Shown here in pieces: positions 42,579-51,274 of a stretch of 64,000 bases of DNA (position 1 is the first letter of the stretch; each line of letters starts with the position of its first letter). Origin of the DNA: Tenderia sp965602225 (GTDB taxonomy: Bacteria; Pseudomonadota; Gammaproteobacteria; Tenderiales; Tenderiaceae); contig CBFCYE010000001.1 in assembly GCA_965602225.1 (NCBI GenBank), positions 182,654-246,653 on the forward strand, given 5' to 3'. A program made the position numbers and the translations under genes. The notes below the pieces were generated by a model. The model was not told the origin of the DNA and ran no database searches. It saw only the letters and a program-made list of their open reading frames with translations.

Positions 42579-43436
42579 TTATGCCTCAGCTGAGTCGCCT
42601 GCTGGGGCTGTTTCTGCTGCTGGGGCTACTTCTGCTGCTGGGGCTACTTCTGCTGCCGGGGCCGCTTCTGCTGCTACAGCCTTGCTCTTCTTTACAGTTT
42701 TCTTAACTGCAGAAGAATCTTCAATTTCAACAACATCACCACTACCAGCATTAGCTGTTGCACGACCATTGATAATTGCATCAGCAACACCCTGTGCATA
42801 CAAAGAAATTGCACGGGCAGAGTCATCATTACCAGGAATCATGTAATCAACAGTGCGCGGATCGCTATTGGTATCAATAACACCTATAACTGGAATCCCC
42901 AGAGTTTTGGCTTCACAGATGGCAATCTTTTCATGGCCAGAATCAACCAGGAAGATAGCGTCAGGCAGAGTAGGCATGTTCTTGATACCACCCATGCTGC
43001 GCTCAAGTTTTTCCTTTTCACGTCTCAGACCCAGGGCTTCTTTCTTGTTGAAACGTTCCATGCGGCCATCGTCTTCCATGGCTTCAAGGTCTTTCAGACG
43101 CTTGACAGACTGTTTGATGGTCTTGAAATTAGTCAGCATGCCACCCAACCAGCGATGGTTTACGTAAGGCATATCGCAACGTTCAGCTTCCTTACGGATA
43201 ACATCCTGAGCAGCACGTTTGGTGCCAACAAACAGAACTTTGCCCTTTTTGGCGGCAGTACTGCCAACAAAGTTCATCGCATCGTTGAACAGTGGCAGAG
43301 TCTTTTCTAAGTTGATGATGTGGATCTTGTTACGAGCACCGAAGATGTATGGACCCATTTTAGGGTTCCAGTAACGAGTTTGGTGGCCAAAGTGGACACC
43401 GGCCTCCAGCATTTGACGCATAGAAACAGTAGACAT
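42579..43436 (-). CDS. rpsB: 30S ribosomal protein S2
   Basis: S2 assembles late onto the small subunit near S1. The core is canonical: MRQMLEAGVHFGHQTRYWNPKMGPYIFG, VGTKRAAQ, NHRWLGGMLTNFKT and PVIGVIDTNSDP. The 285-residue protein is longer than usual because of a C-terminal low-complexity tail rich in Ala, Pro and Glu (about residues 255-285) built from repeats of the EVAPAA type. These are encoded by near-identical 18-base DNA units at about 42595-42675, so its length may vary between strains. It is the first gene of the rpsB-tsf-pyrH-frr operon. Confidence 0.99.
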   Translation of the reverse strand: MSTVSMRQMLEAGVHFGHQTRYWNPKMGPYIFGARNKIHIINLEKTLPLFNDAMNFVGSTAAKKGKVLFVGTKRAAQDVIRKEAERCDMPYVNHRWLGGMLTNFKTIKQSVKRLKDLEAMEDDGRMERFNKKEALGLRREKEKLERSMGGIKNMPTLPDAIFLVDSGHEKIAICEAKTLGIPVIGVIDTNSDPRTVDYMIPGNDDSARAISLYAQGVADAIINGRATANAGSGDVVEIEDSSAVKKTVKKSKAVAAEAAPAAEVAPAAEVAPAAETAPAGDSAEA

Positions 43437-43591
43437 TTAATTCTCCATTAAATCGGGTTAAACCTCCGCACACCGCTGAAACCCAACCCCTATTCAGGGC
43501 ACCCAGGCTCAGGTGATGATGTGCGTGTGAATTCCGGCAACGGCCGGTTACGTACAACATAAACCGAATGATTTTTATCCGGCAGGCGCGC

Positions 43592-43620
43592 TTTATACCA
43601 TAAACAGGCCACAAGCTCAA
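43592..43620 (-). promoter_or_regulatory. Promoter of the rpsB-tsf-pyrH-frr operon
   Basis: On the minus strand TTGAGC (complement of 43615-43620) and TATAAA (complement of 43592-43597) are 17 bases apart. A GCGCGCC discriminator follows, typical of stringently controlled ribosomal promoters. Confidence 0.7.
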
Positions 43621-43668
43621 CGTTCACCAGCCACTGAAAACCACCCCAAAATGGGAAAAAGATGTGGG

Positions 43669-43698
43669 CTGACAAGGAGATGCAAAACAGGCTACTAT
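43669..43698 (+). promoter_or_regulatory. Promoter of map-glnD
   Basis: CTGACA (43669-43674) and TACTAT (43693-43698) are separated by 18 bases, about 45 bases before the map ATG. Confidence 0.5.
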
Positions 43699-43743
43699 TT
43701 CGCCCAGCACAAATTCACCTAACATAACCTGAGTTTTTCAACG

Positions 43744-44511
43744 ATGTCCGTCAAGATAAAAAGCGCCGAAGAAATCGAAAAAATGCGCGTTGCCGGCCGT
43801 TTGGCCGCCGAAGTTCTGCACATGATTCGTCCGCACGTCAACGCTGGCATAACCACCGAAGAACTGAATCAAATCTGTCACGACTATATAGTGAATGAGC
43901 AGCAGGCTATTCCAGCCCCGCTAAATTATCATGGTTTCCCCAAATCAATCTGTACCTCGGTCAACCATCAGGTCTGCCACGGCATTCCCAGCAAAAAAGT
44001 CTTAAAGAACGGTGACATAGTCAATATCGACATCACCGTCATCAAAGATGGCTATCACGGCGATACCAGCAAGATGTTCTACGTCGGCGAACCCAGCATC
44101 CTGGCCCGCCGGGTCAGCGAAAATAGCCACGAGTGCATGAAAATGGCCATCGAGACAGTAAAACCAGGTCTCAAACTTGGCGATATTGGCCACATGATTC
44201 AGCAACATGCTGAAAGCAATAACTTTTCTGTGGTACGCGAATACTGCGGCCACGGCATTGGCGCTGATTTTCATGAAGAACCGCAGGTGCTACATTACGG
44301 CAAACCAGACACGGGCATCACCCTCAAGGCCGGCATGATCTTCACTATCGAACCGATGATCAACACCGGCAAACGTGAGGTCAAACTACTACCCGATAAG
44401 TGGACCGTCGTCACCCGCGACCGCGGTCTGTCAGCCCAATGGGAACATACCATTCTGGTCACCGAGACTGGCTTTGAGGTGCTGACCAAGCTACCTGAAG
44501 ACGAAATCTAG
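43744..44511 (+). CDS. map: Methionine aminopeptidase, type I
   Basis: Removes the N-terminal Met from nascent proteins. The 255 residues hold the metal ligands in NIDITVIKDGYHGDTSKMF, CGHGIGADFHEEP, TIEPMI and WEHTILVTE, with SVNHQVCHGIP before them. It is divergent from rpsB, as in E. coli, and 14 bases ahead of glnD. Confidence 0.98.
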   Translation: MSVKIKSAEEIEKMRVAGRLAAEVLHMIRPHVNAGITTEELNQICHDYIVNEQQAIPAPLNYHGFPKSICTSVNHQVCHGIPSKKVLKNGDIVNIDITVIKDGYHGDTSKMFYVGEPSILARRVSENSHECMKMAIETVKPGLKLGDIGHMIQQHAESNNFSVVREYCGHGIGADFHEEPQVLHYGKPDTGITLKAGMIFTIEPMINTGKREVKLLPDKWTVVTRDRGLSAQWEHTILVTETGFEVLTKLPEDEI

Positions 44512-44525
44512 ACCAAACCATCCAA

Positions 44526-47180
44526 ATGACCACAACACAAGCAGGCTCCGTATTTGACAAAAACGAATTCGATAAACAAATGGAAGAAGGCAATGCCGCT
44601 GTCCAGATCTATCGAGACGCCCTGAAAAATGCTCACCAAACCATAGAACAACGTTTCATTGAAGGTCAGCAAGCTGCTGAATTGGTACACCTGCGTGCGG
44701 AGGTGATTGACCAGATTCTGAGCCTGGCATGGCATGACTACTTCCGTGCTGACGATCTTAATATCGCCCTGATTGCCGTTGGCGGTTATGGCCGAGCCGA
44801 ACTACACCCTGGCTCAGATATCGACATTCTGATTCTGCTGAGAAATGCAGACCATGAACACTACCGTGAAGCACTTGAGCTATTCATCATGTTCCTCTGG
44901 GACATCGGCCTGGAGGTCGGCCAGAGCGTGCGTTCAATTCAGGAATGTATCGACGCCGCCCGCGACGACATCACTATCGCCACCAACCTGATGGAAGCCC
45001 GTCATCTAATCGGGCCGCAATATCTATTTGAGACCATGCGCCAGGAAACCGGGCCAGACAAGCTTTGGACCAGCCGTGAATTCTTTGAGGCGAAATGGCA
45101 GGAGCAGATCGCACGTCATAACAAATATGACGACACTGGCTACAACCTCGAGCCCAATATCAAGGAAGGCCCGGGCGGACTGCGCGACATTCAGATGATT
45201 GGCTGGGTGGCCAAACGCCACTTCAATGCCGAAACACTCTACGACCTGGTCAAACACGACTTCCTCAACGAGGAAGAACACCTGCACCTGATTGCAGCAC
45301 AAAATTTTCTTTGGCAGGTGCGCTTTGCCCTGCACACCATCACCAAACGCCATGAAGACCGCCTGTTATTCGACTACCAACGCGGCCTGGCAGAGATGCT
45401 TGGTTACCAAGATAAAAATAATACCCTGGCCGTTGAACAGTTCATGAAAGATTATTATCGCACCATCATGGAGCTCAGCCTGCTCAATGAAATGCTGCTA
45501 CAGCTGTTTCAGGAAGCCATCCTCTACGCCAACGAGCTTGGTGAACCGGTCGCCCTTAACAAGCGTTTCCATATCAGCAAGGGGTTTATCGATGCCAGCA
45601 ATAAAGACGTCTTCAAGCGCTACCCGTTCGCCCTGCTGGAGATATTCCTGCTGATCGAACAGCACCCGGAGATCAAAGGCGTCAGGGCATCGACCATTCG
45701 TCTGATCCGCAGTCATCGCCATCTTATTGATGACACCTTCCGCAATGACCTGCGCAACCGCAGCCTGTTCATGGAGATCATGCGTCAGCCCATCGGCATC
45801 ACTCATGAGCTGCGCAGAATGAACCGCTACGGCATCCTCGCCCACTACATCCCCGCCTTTGGCAAGATAGTCGGCCTGATGCAGTACGACCTGTTCCATA
45901 TCTACACCGTCGATGAACACATCCTGATGGTGGTACGCAACTTGAGACGCATGACTCTCGACATCCATGCCCATGAACTGCCTTTTTGCAGCAGGCTAAT
46001 AAAAAAAATACCAAAACCCGAACTTCTCTACCTTGCAGGTATATTTCATGACATAGCCAAGGGCCGCGGCGGCGATCACTCCGAACTGGGCGCAAAAGAT
46101 ACTATCGAGTTCTGCCGGCACCATGGCCTTAACACCTACGACACCAATATCGTCGTCTGGCTGGTACAAAACCACCTGATCATGTCCAGCACCGCCCAAC
46201 GCAAAGATATCAGTGATCCAGAGATTATCGCCGAGTTTGCCTCTATCGTTGGCAACTCTATTCGGCTCGATTATCTTTATCTGCTGACAGTGGCCGACAT
46301 GCGCGGCACCAATCACACTATATGGAACAGCTGGAAGGCATCACTGTTACAGGAGCTCTATCACGCCACCCGCCGTGCCTTTCGCCGCGGTCTGGAAAAC
46401 CCGCTGGCGTTGTCAGAACAGTGCGAAAACAATCAACAACAGGCGCTGGAACTGCTGACCAGACAAAAGGTAGCAACAGAGGCCATTCACAAACTCTGGA
46501 ACTCGCTTAGCCTGGAGTATTTTATCCGCCACACGGTAGATGAAATCGTCTGGCAGACGGAAGCCATCATCGCCAATGGCGGGCGTGAATTCCCGATGAT
46601 CCTGGTACAACAGCGCAGCCAACGTGGTGGCACCGAGTTATTTATCCATACGCCGATAGCATCACACCTATTTGCCGCCAGCACCGGCATCTTTGAGCGG
46701 CTTGGTCTTAATGTCGCCGATGCCCGCATCATCACCTCGGACAAAGAGTATGCCTTCAACACCTACATACTCTTGGAAAAAGATGGCGAGGCCATCAGCA
46801 GCAGTCAGCGTATTGAGCAAATCTTCAACCAACTCAGAGACGAATTGCTGCAAACTGATTTTACTGACAAACAAGTCAACCGCCGCACAGCCCGCCAGCT
46901 TAAACACTTCAACACCCCGACCAGCGTCTGCTTCAGTCAGGATGAGCACAATCACCGCACCGTGATGGAACTTATCACCGCCGACCGCCCAGGCCTGTTA
47001 TCAAAGGTTGGCCTGGCGTTGATGGAATGCGACGTACAATTGCAGAACGCCAAGATCACCACCATTGGTGAGCGGGTTGAAGATGTATTTTTCATCAGCG
47101 ACAACAACCAGCAACCTATCAATGACGAGGCACTGCTCAACAAGTTACGCAACAGCATTGTTGCCTACCTCGACAACTAA
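44526..47180 (+). CDS. glnD: [Protein-PII] uridylyltransferase/uridylyl-removing enzyme
   Basis: Senses glutamine and uridylylates or de-uridylylates PII proteins, controlling nitrogen assimilation. The 884 residues are full length: nucleotidyltransferase domain with GGYGRAELHPGSDIDILIL, the GlnD linker domain, an HD domain with GIFHDIAKGRGGDHSELGA, and two C-terminal ACT domains (about 700 and 805 onward; the last begins TVMELITADRPGLLSKVG). The map-glnD-dapC-dapD neighbourhood resembles that of E. coli and other Gammaproteobacteria. Confidence 0.98.
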   Translation: MTTTQAGSVFDKNEFDKQMEEGNAAVQIYRDALKNAHQTIEQRFIEGQQAAELVHLRAEVIDQILSLAWHDYFRADDLNIALIAVGGYGRAELHPGSDIDILILLRNADHEHYREALELFIMFLWDIGLEVGQSVRSIQECIDAARDDITIATNLMEARHLIGPQYLFETMRQETGPDKLWTSREFFEAKWQEQIARHNKYDDTGYNLEPNIKEGPGGLRDIQMIGWVAKRHFNAETLYDLVKHDFLNEEEHLHLIAAQNFLWQVRFALHTITKRHEDRLLFDYQRGLAEMLGYQDKNNTLAVEQFMKDYYRTIMELSLLNEMLLQLFQEAILYANELGEPVALNKRFHISKGFIDASNKDVFKRYPFALLEIFLLIEQHPEIKGVRASTIRLIRSHRHLIDDTFRNDLRNRSLFMEIMRQPIGITHELRRMNRYGILAHYIPAFGKIVGLMQYDLFHIYTVDEHILMVVRNLRRMTLDIHAHELPFCSRLIKKIPKPELLYLAGIFHDIAKGRGGDHSELGAKDTIEFCRHHGLNTYDTNIVVWLVQNHLIMSSTAQRKDISDPEIIAEFASIVGNSIRLDYLYLLTVADMRGTNHTIWNSWKASLLQELYHATRRAFRRGLENPLALSEQCENNQQQALELLTRQKVATEAIHKLWNSLSLEYFIRHTVDEIVWQTEAIIANGGREFPMILVQQRSQRGGTELFIHTPIASHLFAASTGIFERLGLNVADARIITSDKEYAFNTYILLEKDGEAISSSQRIEQIFNQLRDELLQTDFTDKQVNRRTARQLKHFNTPTSVCFSQDEHNHRTVMELITADRPGLLSKVGLALMECDVQLQNAKITTIGERVEDVFFISDNNQQPINDEALLNKLRNSIVAYLDN

Positions 47181-47183
47181 GCC

Positions 47184-47771
47184 ATGTTCGACAGACAAAC
47201 CCTCAAACAACACAGCCTGCCGCTTGCCCTGGCACTGCTAGCAACATTATTGGCCATGGCTGGCGGTGGTGTGACCGACCTGCTGCGCTACCAGGCCAGC
47301 GAAGTAAAAGCCGGTGAGATATGGCGGCTGGTCAGCGCCAACCTGGTACATTTAGGCTGGTCGCACACAGTGATGAATCTGCTTGGCCTGGGGCTGATCT
47401 GGGGTCTATTCTGGGGCAGTTTCTCAAACCTGAACTGGTGGCTAATCAGCCTTAGCAGCAGTCTGGCTGTCAGCCTCGGACTACTACTGCTCAACCCAGA
47501 CCTGGTCTGGTATGTCGGCCTGTCAGGGGTGTTACATGGGCTGTTCGTGGCTGGTGCAATAGGTGCAATTCGCCGCGGTGATAACCGCGAGGCCATCCTG
47601 CTGGCAGCTATCGTCGGCAAACTACTGTGGGAACAGAGCGTCGGCGCCCTGCCCGGTTCAGCCGATATGGCCGGCGGCCCGGTGGTGGTTGATTCGCACC
47701 TCTACGGCGCCATCGGTGGCGCCCTTGCTGGCCTACTACTGAAACCGCTGTTGTGGTGTAAATCAGCCTAA
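47184..47771 (+). CDS. rrtA: Rhombosortase-type rhomboid protease
   Basis: 195-residue inner-membrane serine protease of the rhomboid superfamily with about six hydrophobic helices. WRLVSANLVHLGWSHTVMNLLGL supplies the H-x3-N region, GLSGVLHGL holds the catalytic Ser (S114), and DSHLYGAIGGALAG holds the catalytic His (H172). The small size and GLSGVLHGL wording match rhombosortases, which cleave GlyGly-CTERM anchors of secreted proteins. It starts 3 bases after glnD. No GlyGly-CTERM protein is visible in this window, so the substrate lies elsewhere. Confidence 0.8.
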   Translation: MFDRQTLKQHSLPLALALLATLLAMAGGGVTDLLRYQASEVKAGEIWRLVSANLVHLGWSHTVMNLLGLGLIWGLFWGSFSNLNWWLISLSSSLAVSLGLLLLNPDLVWYVGLSGVLHGLFVAGAIGAIRRGDNREAILLAAIVGKLLWEQSVGALPGSADMAGGPVVVDSHLYGAIGGALAGLLLKPLLWCKSA

Positions 47772-47794
47772 AAAATGCTGCTTCCCGGCTCAAT

Positions 47795-47819
47795 GTAGGG
47801 TGCGCACTGCGCACCCTAC
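47795..47819. repeat. Perfect palindrome between convergent genes
   Basis: GTAGGGTGCGCA and TGCGCACCCTAC (47795-47806, 47808-47819) flank a single C. It is a REP-like unit of a kind frequent in environmental Gammaproteobacteria. Sitting 24 bases after the rhombosortase stop and 3 bases from the transporter stop, it could block convergent transcription, although there is no T-run. Confidence 0.6.
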
Positions 47820-47821
47820 GA

Positions 47822-48703
47822 CTAAGCCGCCTTATGCTGCGACCTGGCCGTCAGCCAGGCCGCCATCAAAATTAGACTACCGCCAAACCACTCGACCGGC
47901 CGCACCACTTCATCCGTCAACAGCTGCGCTGCCGCCGCACCAATCACCAGTTCAAACAACAGGATCACCGCCGATCGATGCACCGGCATATGCGTCACGC
48001 CGTATTGCACCGCCACTGTCGCCAGGGCAAAGCCAAACAGCCCCAGGGCAATCGCGCCGGCATAGATTTCATAACCCACCTGTGGCAAGGCGATATCATC
48101 GAACAACAACCACACCAGGCCGATTATAATCGCGCCCCACCAGGCTGAGATGGCCTTATTGGTAATTGAGATCTCCTGCTTCATCCGCACCAGCACATTG
48201 GCTAAAGCAAAGGCAAAACCGGCAGAGATGGCCAGCCAATCGGCGCTGGAATGAGGCCAAGGGAAACCCAGCTCCGGCACCCACAACATCATCAGCGCGC
48301 CTCCCATGGCCACCAACATCACTACACGGGCATAGTTAGACATCCGCTCACCGAGAATGAAATGCCCCAGCAATACCGCCCACAGCGGCGACAGATAAAA
48401 CAGCAGCAACACCCGGACAATGGTGCCATCCAGGGTCGCCATCAGAAAGGCCATATTGCACCAACCACTGGCCAAACCAATACCGAGCAGATAGATAAAA
48501 TGCTGGCGACACTCCAGGCGGTGCCGCCACAACACCGGTAAGCCCAACAGCAGTGCCGAACCATAGGCCACCATCGTGGTCAAGACACCCCCCAGGCCAG
48601 CCTCGTTGAGCAGCCGCAGCGGATACCAGAAAACCCCCCACATGGTGGCGACAAGCAAAAGACTGAAAATGGGCAGTAGTTCTGCCTGTCCCCTAGGATT
48701 CAT
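47822..48703 (-). CDS. EamA/DMT-family transporter
   Basis: Inner-membrane protein of about 293 residues with ten hydrophobic segments in two EamA repeats (first begins PIFSLLLVATMWGVFWYPLRLL; the second ends near FGGSLILMAAWLTAR). Members export or import small metabolites; the substrate cannot be told. I chose ATG 48703; an in-frame GTG at 48763 would add 20 hydrophilic residues reaching into the promoter region shared with dapC. Confidence 0.85.
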   Translation of the reverse strand: MNPRGQAELLPIFSLLLVATMWGVFWYPLRLLNEAGLGGVLTTMVAYGSALLLGLPVLWRHRLECRQHFIYLLGIGLASGWCNMAFLMATLDGTIVRVLLLFYLSPLWAVLLGHFILGERMSNYARVVMLVAMGGALMMLWVPELGFPWPHSSADWLAISAGFAFALANVLVRMKQEISITNKAISAWWGAIIIGLVWLLFDDIALPQVGYEIYAGAIALGLFGFALATVAVQYGVTHMPVHRSAVILLFELVIGAAAAQLLTDEVVRPVEWFGGSLILMAAWLTARSQHKAA

Positions 48704-48798
48704 AAGTGAGTTGAAATCATAATGAGTGTTATAATCCTGCGCTTTAATTATGTCGCTCGTCACTACAACGGTGACTGCCCAAGCTAATCATCGACCTT

Positions 48799-49995
48799 AT
48801 GAACCCGGATCTGAACAAACTACAGCCCTACCCGTTTGAAAAGCTGGCCCGGCTCAAGGCTGAGGTTACAGCACCGACCGGTTTGGCGCATATTGCCCTG
48901 TCAATTGGTGAACCCAAGCACAGCTCGCCGCAGTTTGTCGCCGAGGAGCTGCTGACGCACCTGCACGGTCTGTCCAGCTATCCGACCACTAAGGGTCTGC
49001 CGGAATTACGCCAAAGCATCGCCGACTGGTTATGCCGACGTTTTCAGCTGCCTGCCGGCAGCATCGATATCGAACAACACATCATCCCGGTCAATGGCAC
49101 CCGCGAGGCCCTGTTTGCCTTTGCTCAGGCCGTTGTCGATCGCAGCAACGAGCCACTGGTGCTGACGCCCAACCCCTTCTACCAAATCTATGAGGGCGCG
49201 GCTTACCTGGCCGGGGCGGAACCTTACTACCTGAATTGCACTGCCGACAACAACTACCTGCCGGACTTTGATGCTGTGCCCGCTGATGTCTGGCAGCGCT
49301 GCCAACTGATCTATCTCTGTAGCCCTGGCAACCCCACCGGTGCGGTGATCGGTCGCGACACTCTGAAAAAACTGATTGCCCTGGCCGACCAGCACGACTT
49401 CATCATTGCCTCAGATGAGTGTTATTCAGAAATCTATTTTGAAGAGAATAACCCGCCAGTTGGCCTGCTACAGGTGGCTGCAGAAATGGGCCGTTTAGAT
49501 TACAAACGCTGCGTCGTCTTTCACAGCCTGTCAAAACGTTCCAATCTTCCGGGCATGCGCTCAGGCTTTGTCGCCGGAGATGCCGAGGTATTGAAGAAGT
49601 TTCTGCTCTATCGCACCTATCATGGTTGCGCCATGCCACCCTATCATCAAATGGCCAGCATCAAGGCCTGGAATGATGAGCAACACGTATTAAACAACCG
49701 CGACCTGTATAGAGAAAAGTTTAAAGCAGTGCTGGAAATTCTGGATGACGTGATGGATGTGCAGCAGCCCGATGCCGGCTTTTATCTGTGGGCCAAAACC
49801 CCTATCGACGATGCCGAGTTTGCCCAGCGCCTGTTTGCCGAACAAAACGTCACCGTCTTGCCCGGCAGTTACCTGTCGCGCCAGGCACACGGTGCCAACC
49901 CTGGCTGCAATCATGTCCGTATGGCCCTGGTGGCACCACTGGCTGAGTGCATAGACGCCGCCAATCGAATCAAAAATCTCGTAAATTTACTTTAA
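48799..49995 (+). CDS. dapC: Succinyldiaminopimelate aminotransferase DapC
   Basis: PLP enzyme that converts N-succinyl-2-amino-6-ketopimelate to N-succinyl-LL-DAP for lysine and peptidoglycan. The 398 residues have the fold type I signatures LCSPGNPTGAVI, SDECYSEIYF and the PLP lysine in HSLSKRSNLPGMRSGF. The N-terminus MNPDLNKLQPYPFEKL matches the DapC subgroup. It is followed 23 bases later by dapD, the preceding step of the same branch, which supports the assignment over other class I aminotransferases. Confidence 0.95.
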   Translation: MNPDLNKLQPYPFEKLARLKAEVTAPTGLAHIALSIGEPKHSSPQFVAEELLTHLHGLSSYPTTKGLPELRQSIADWLCRRFQLPAGSIDIEQHIIPVNGTREALFAFAQAVVDRSNEPLVLTPNPFYQIYEGAAYLAGAEPYYLNCTADNNYLPDFDAVPADVWQRCQLIYLCSPGNPTGAVIGRDTLKKLIALADQHDFIIASDECYSEIYFEENNPPVGLLQVAAEMGRLDYKRCVVFHSLSKRSNLPGMRSGFVAGDAEVLKKFLLYRTYHGCAMPPYHQMASIKAWNDEQHVLNNRDLYREKFKAVLEILDDVMDVQQPDAGFYLWAKTPIDDAEFAQRLFAEQNVTVLPGSYLSRQAHGANPGCNHVRMALVAPLAECIDAANRIKNLVNLL

Positions 49996-50018
49996 GACAA
50001 ACAACGGAGTTTTAACCC

Positions 50019-50840
50019 ATGTCTGATTTGCAAACTATTATTGAAGCCGCCTTTGAGCACCGCGCCGACATCAACCCACGCAGCGTTGATACCCACGTCA
50101 AAGAAGCCGTGCTTGAAGCCCTTAACCTGCTCGACTCTGGTGAGCGTCGTGTCGCTGAGAAAGTCGATGGTGACTGGGTTGTTAACCAGTGGCTGAAAAA
50201 GGCGGTACTGCTGTCATTCCGCATCCAGGACAACTACTTCATGAAGGGTGGTTTCACCAACTACTTCGACAAGGTTGATTCAAAATTCGCTGACTACAAC
50301 TCACGCGACTTTCGTGAATCAGGTATTCGCGTTGTGCCTCCGGCCACCGTGCGTAAAGGCTCATACATTGCGCCTAACACAGTACTAATGCCTTCATACG
50401 TCAACATCGGCGCCTATGTCGATAGCGGCACCATGGTCGATACCTGGGCCACAGTGGGTTCATGTGCCCAGATCGGCAAGAACGTACATCTATCAGGCGG
50501 CGTTGGCATCGGCGGCGTACTTGAGCCACTACAGGCTGGCCCAACCATCATCGAAGACAACTGCTTCATCGGCGCCCGCTCAGAGGTGGTTGAAGGCGTT
50601 ATCGTTGAAGAAGGCGCGGTTATCTCAATGGGTGTTTACATTGGCCAAAGCACCAAGATCTTCAACCGCGCCACGGGTGAAGTCACCTACGGTCGCATCC
50701 CGGCTGGCTCGGTAGTTGTTTCCGGTAACCTGCCATCAAAAGACGGCAGCTGCAGCCTCTATTGCGCGGTGATCGTTAAGCAGGTTGATGCAAAGACCCG
50801 CAGCAAGGTTGGCATCAACGAACTGCTGCGTGACATCTAA
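50019..50840 (+). CDS. dapD: Tetrahydrodipicolinate N-succinyltransferase
   Basis: Succinylates tetrahydrodipicolinate in DAP/lysine synthesis. The 273 residues have an N-terminal helical domain and the left-handed beta helix with VDSGTMVDTWATVGSCAQIG and NCFIGARSEVVEGVIVEEGAVISMGV. It ends with a strong intrinsic terminator. Confidence 0.98.
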   Translation: MSDLQTIIEAAFEHRADINPRSVDTHVKEAVLEALNLLDSGERRVAEKVDGDWVVNQWLKKAVLLSFRIQDNYFMKGGFTNYFDKVDSKFADYNSRDFRESGIRVVPPATVRKGSYIAPNTVLMPSYVNIGAYVDSGTMVDTWATVGSCAQIGKNVHLSGGVGIGGVLEPLQAGPTIIEDNCFIGARSEVVEGVIVEEGAVISMGVYIGQSTKIFNRATGEVTYGRIPAGSVVVSGNLPSKDGSCSLYCAVIVKQVDAKTRSKVGINELLRDI

Positions 50841-50858
50841 GCTTTAGTAGTAAGCCAA

Positions 50859-50887
50859 GGGGAGAATCGCGATTCTCCCCTTTTTTT
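50859..50887 (+). terminator. Intrinsic terminator after dapD
   Basis: GGGGAGAATCGCGATTCTCCCC (50859-50880) is a perfect palindrome followed by seven T. It closes the dapC-dapD unit 18 bases after the stop. Confidence 0.9.
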
Positions 50888-50911
50888 ATCCCCATCGCGA
50901 AAATCAAAATT

Positions 50912-51256
50912 ATGGTTACCATCTACGGCATCAAAAACTGCGACACCATGAAAAAGGCCATTAAGTGGCTAAATGATCATAGCGTCGAATATCAGTTCCA
51001 CGACTTCAAAAAATCCGGCTTGGATGAGAAACAACTCAAGGCCTGGGTTAAACAGATCGGTTGGGAAGTTTTAGTCAATCGCCGCGGCACCACCTGGCGA
51101 AAACTACCAGAGGCAGAGCGTGAAGGCATAGATGAGGCCAAGGCTATTCAGTTGATGCTAGACAATCTAAGTCTGATCAAACGCCCTATTCTAGATACTG
51201 ACAAGGCAATTCATGTTGGCTTTAAGGCCGATGAATATGCCCAGATCTTTGCCTAG
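50912..51256 (+). CDS. yffB: ArsC/Spx-family protein YffB
   Basis: 114-residue thioredoxin-fold protein: MVTIYGIKNCDTMKKAIKWL has the single active-site-like Cys, followed by HDFKKSGLDE, NRRGTTWRKLP and IKRPILD. YffB genes commonly sit between dapD/dapC and dapE, as here. It lacks the additional Cys and Arg residues of true arsenate reductases, so arsenate reduction is unlikely; a glutathione-dependent thiol reductase role has been proposed for the family. Confidence 0.92.
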   Translation: MVTIYGIKNCDTMKKAIKWLNDHSVEYQFHDFKKSGLDEKQLKAWVKQIGWEVLVNRRGTTWRKLPEAEREGIDEAKAIQLMLDNLSLIKRPILDTDKAIHVGFKADEYAQIFA

Positions 51257-51274
51257 TAACAGAGAACCGCCCGT

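Larger units (their letters stand above)
43437..43743. promoter_or_regulatory. Divergent rpsB/map regulatory region
   Basis: 307 bases with no gene. It holds the rpsB promoter and a leader of about 150 bases on the minus strand and the map promoter on the plus strand. The rpsB leader contains the GCCGG-type stem around 43537-43550. S2 is known to repress its own operon through the leader mRNA in Gammaproteobacteria; whether this leader has that fold I cannot verify by eye. Confidence 0.5.

Noticed and set aside
48711..48735. TTGAAA...TATAAT as dapC promoter
   Set aside because: The two boxes are only 13 bases apart, too short for a sigma-70 promoter; only the TATAAT may be used.
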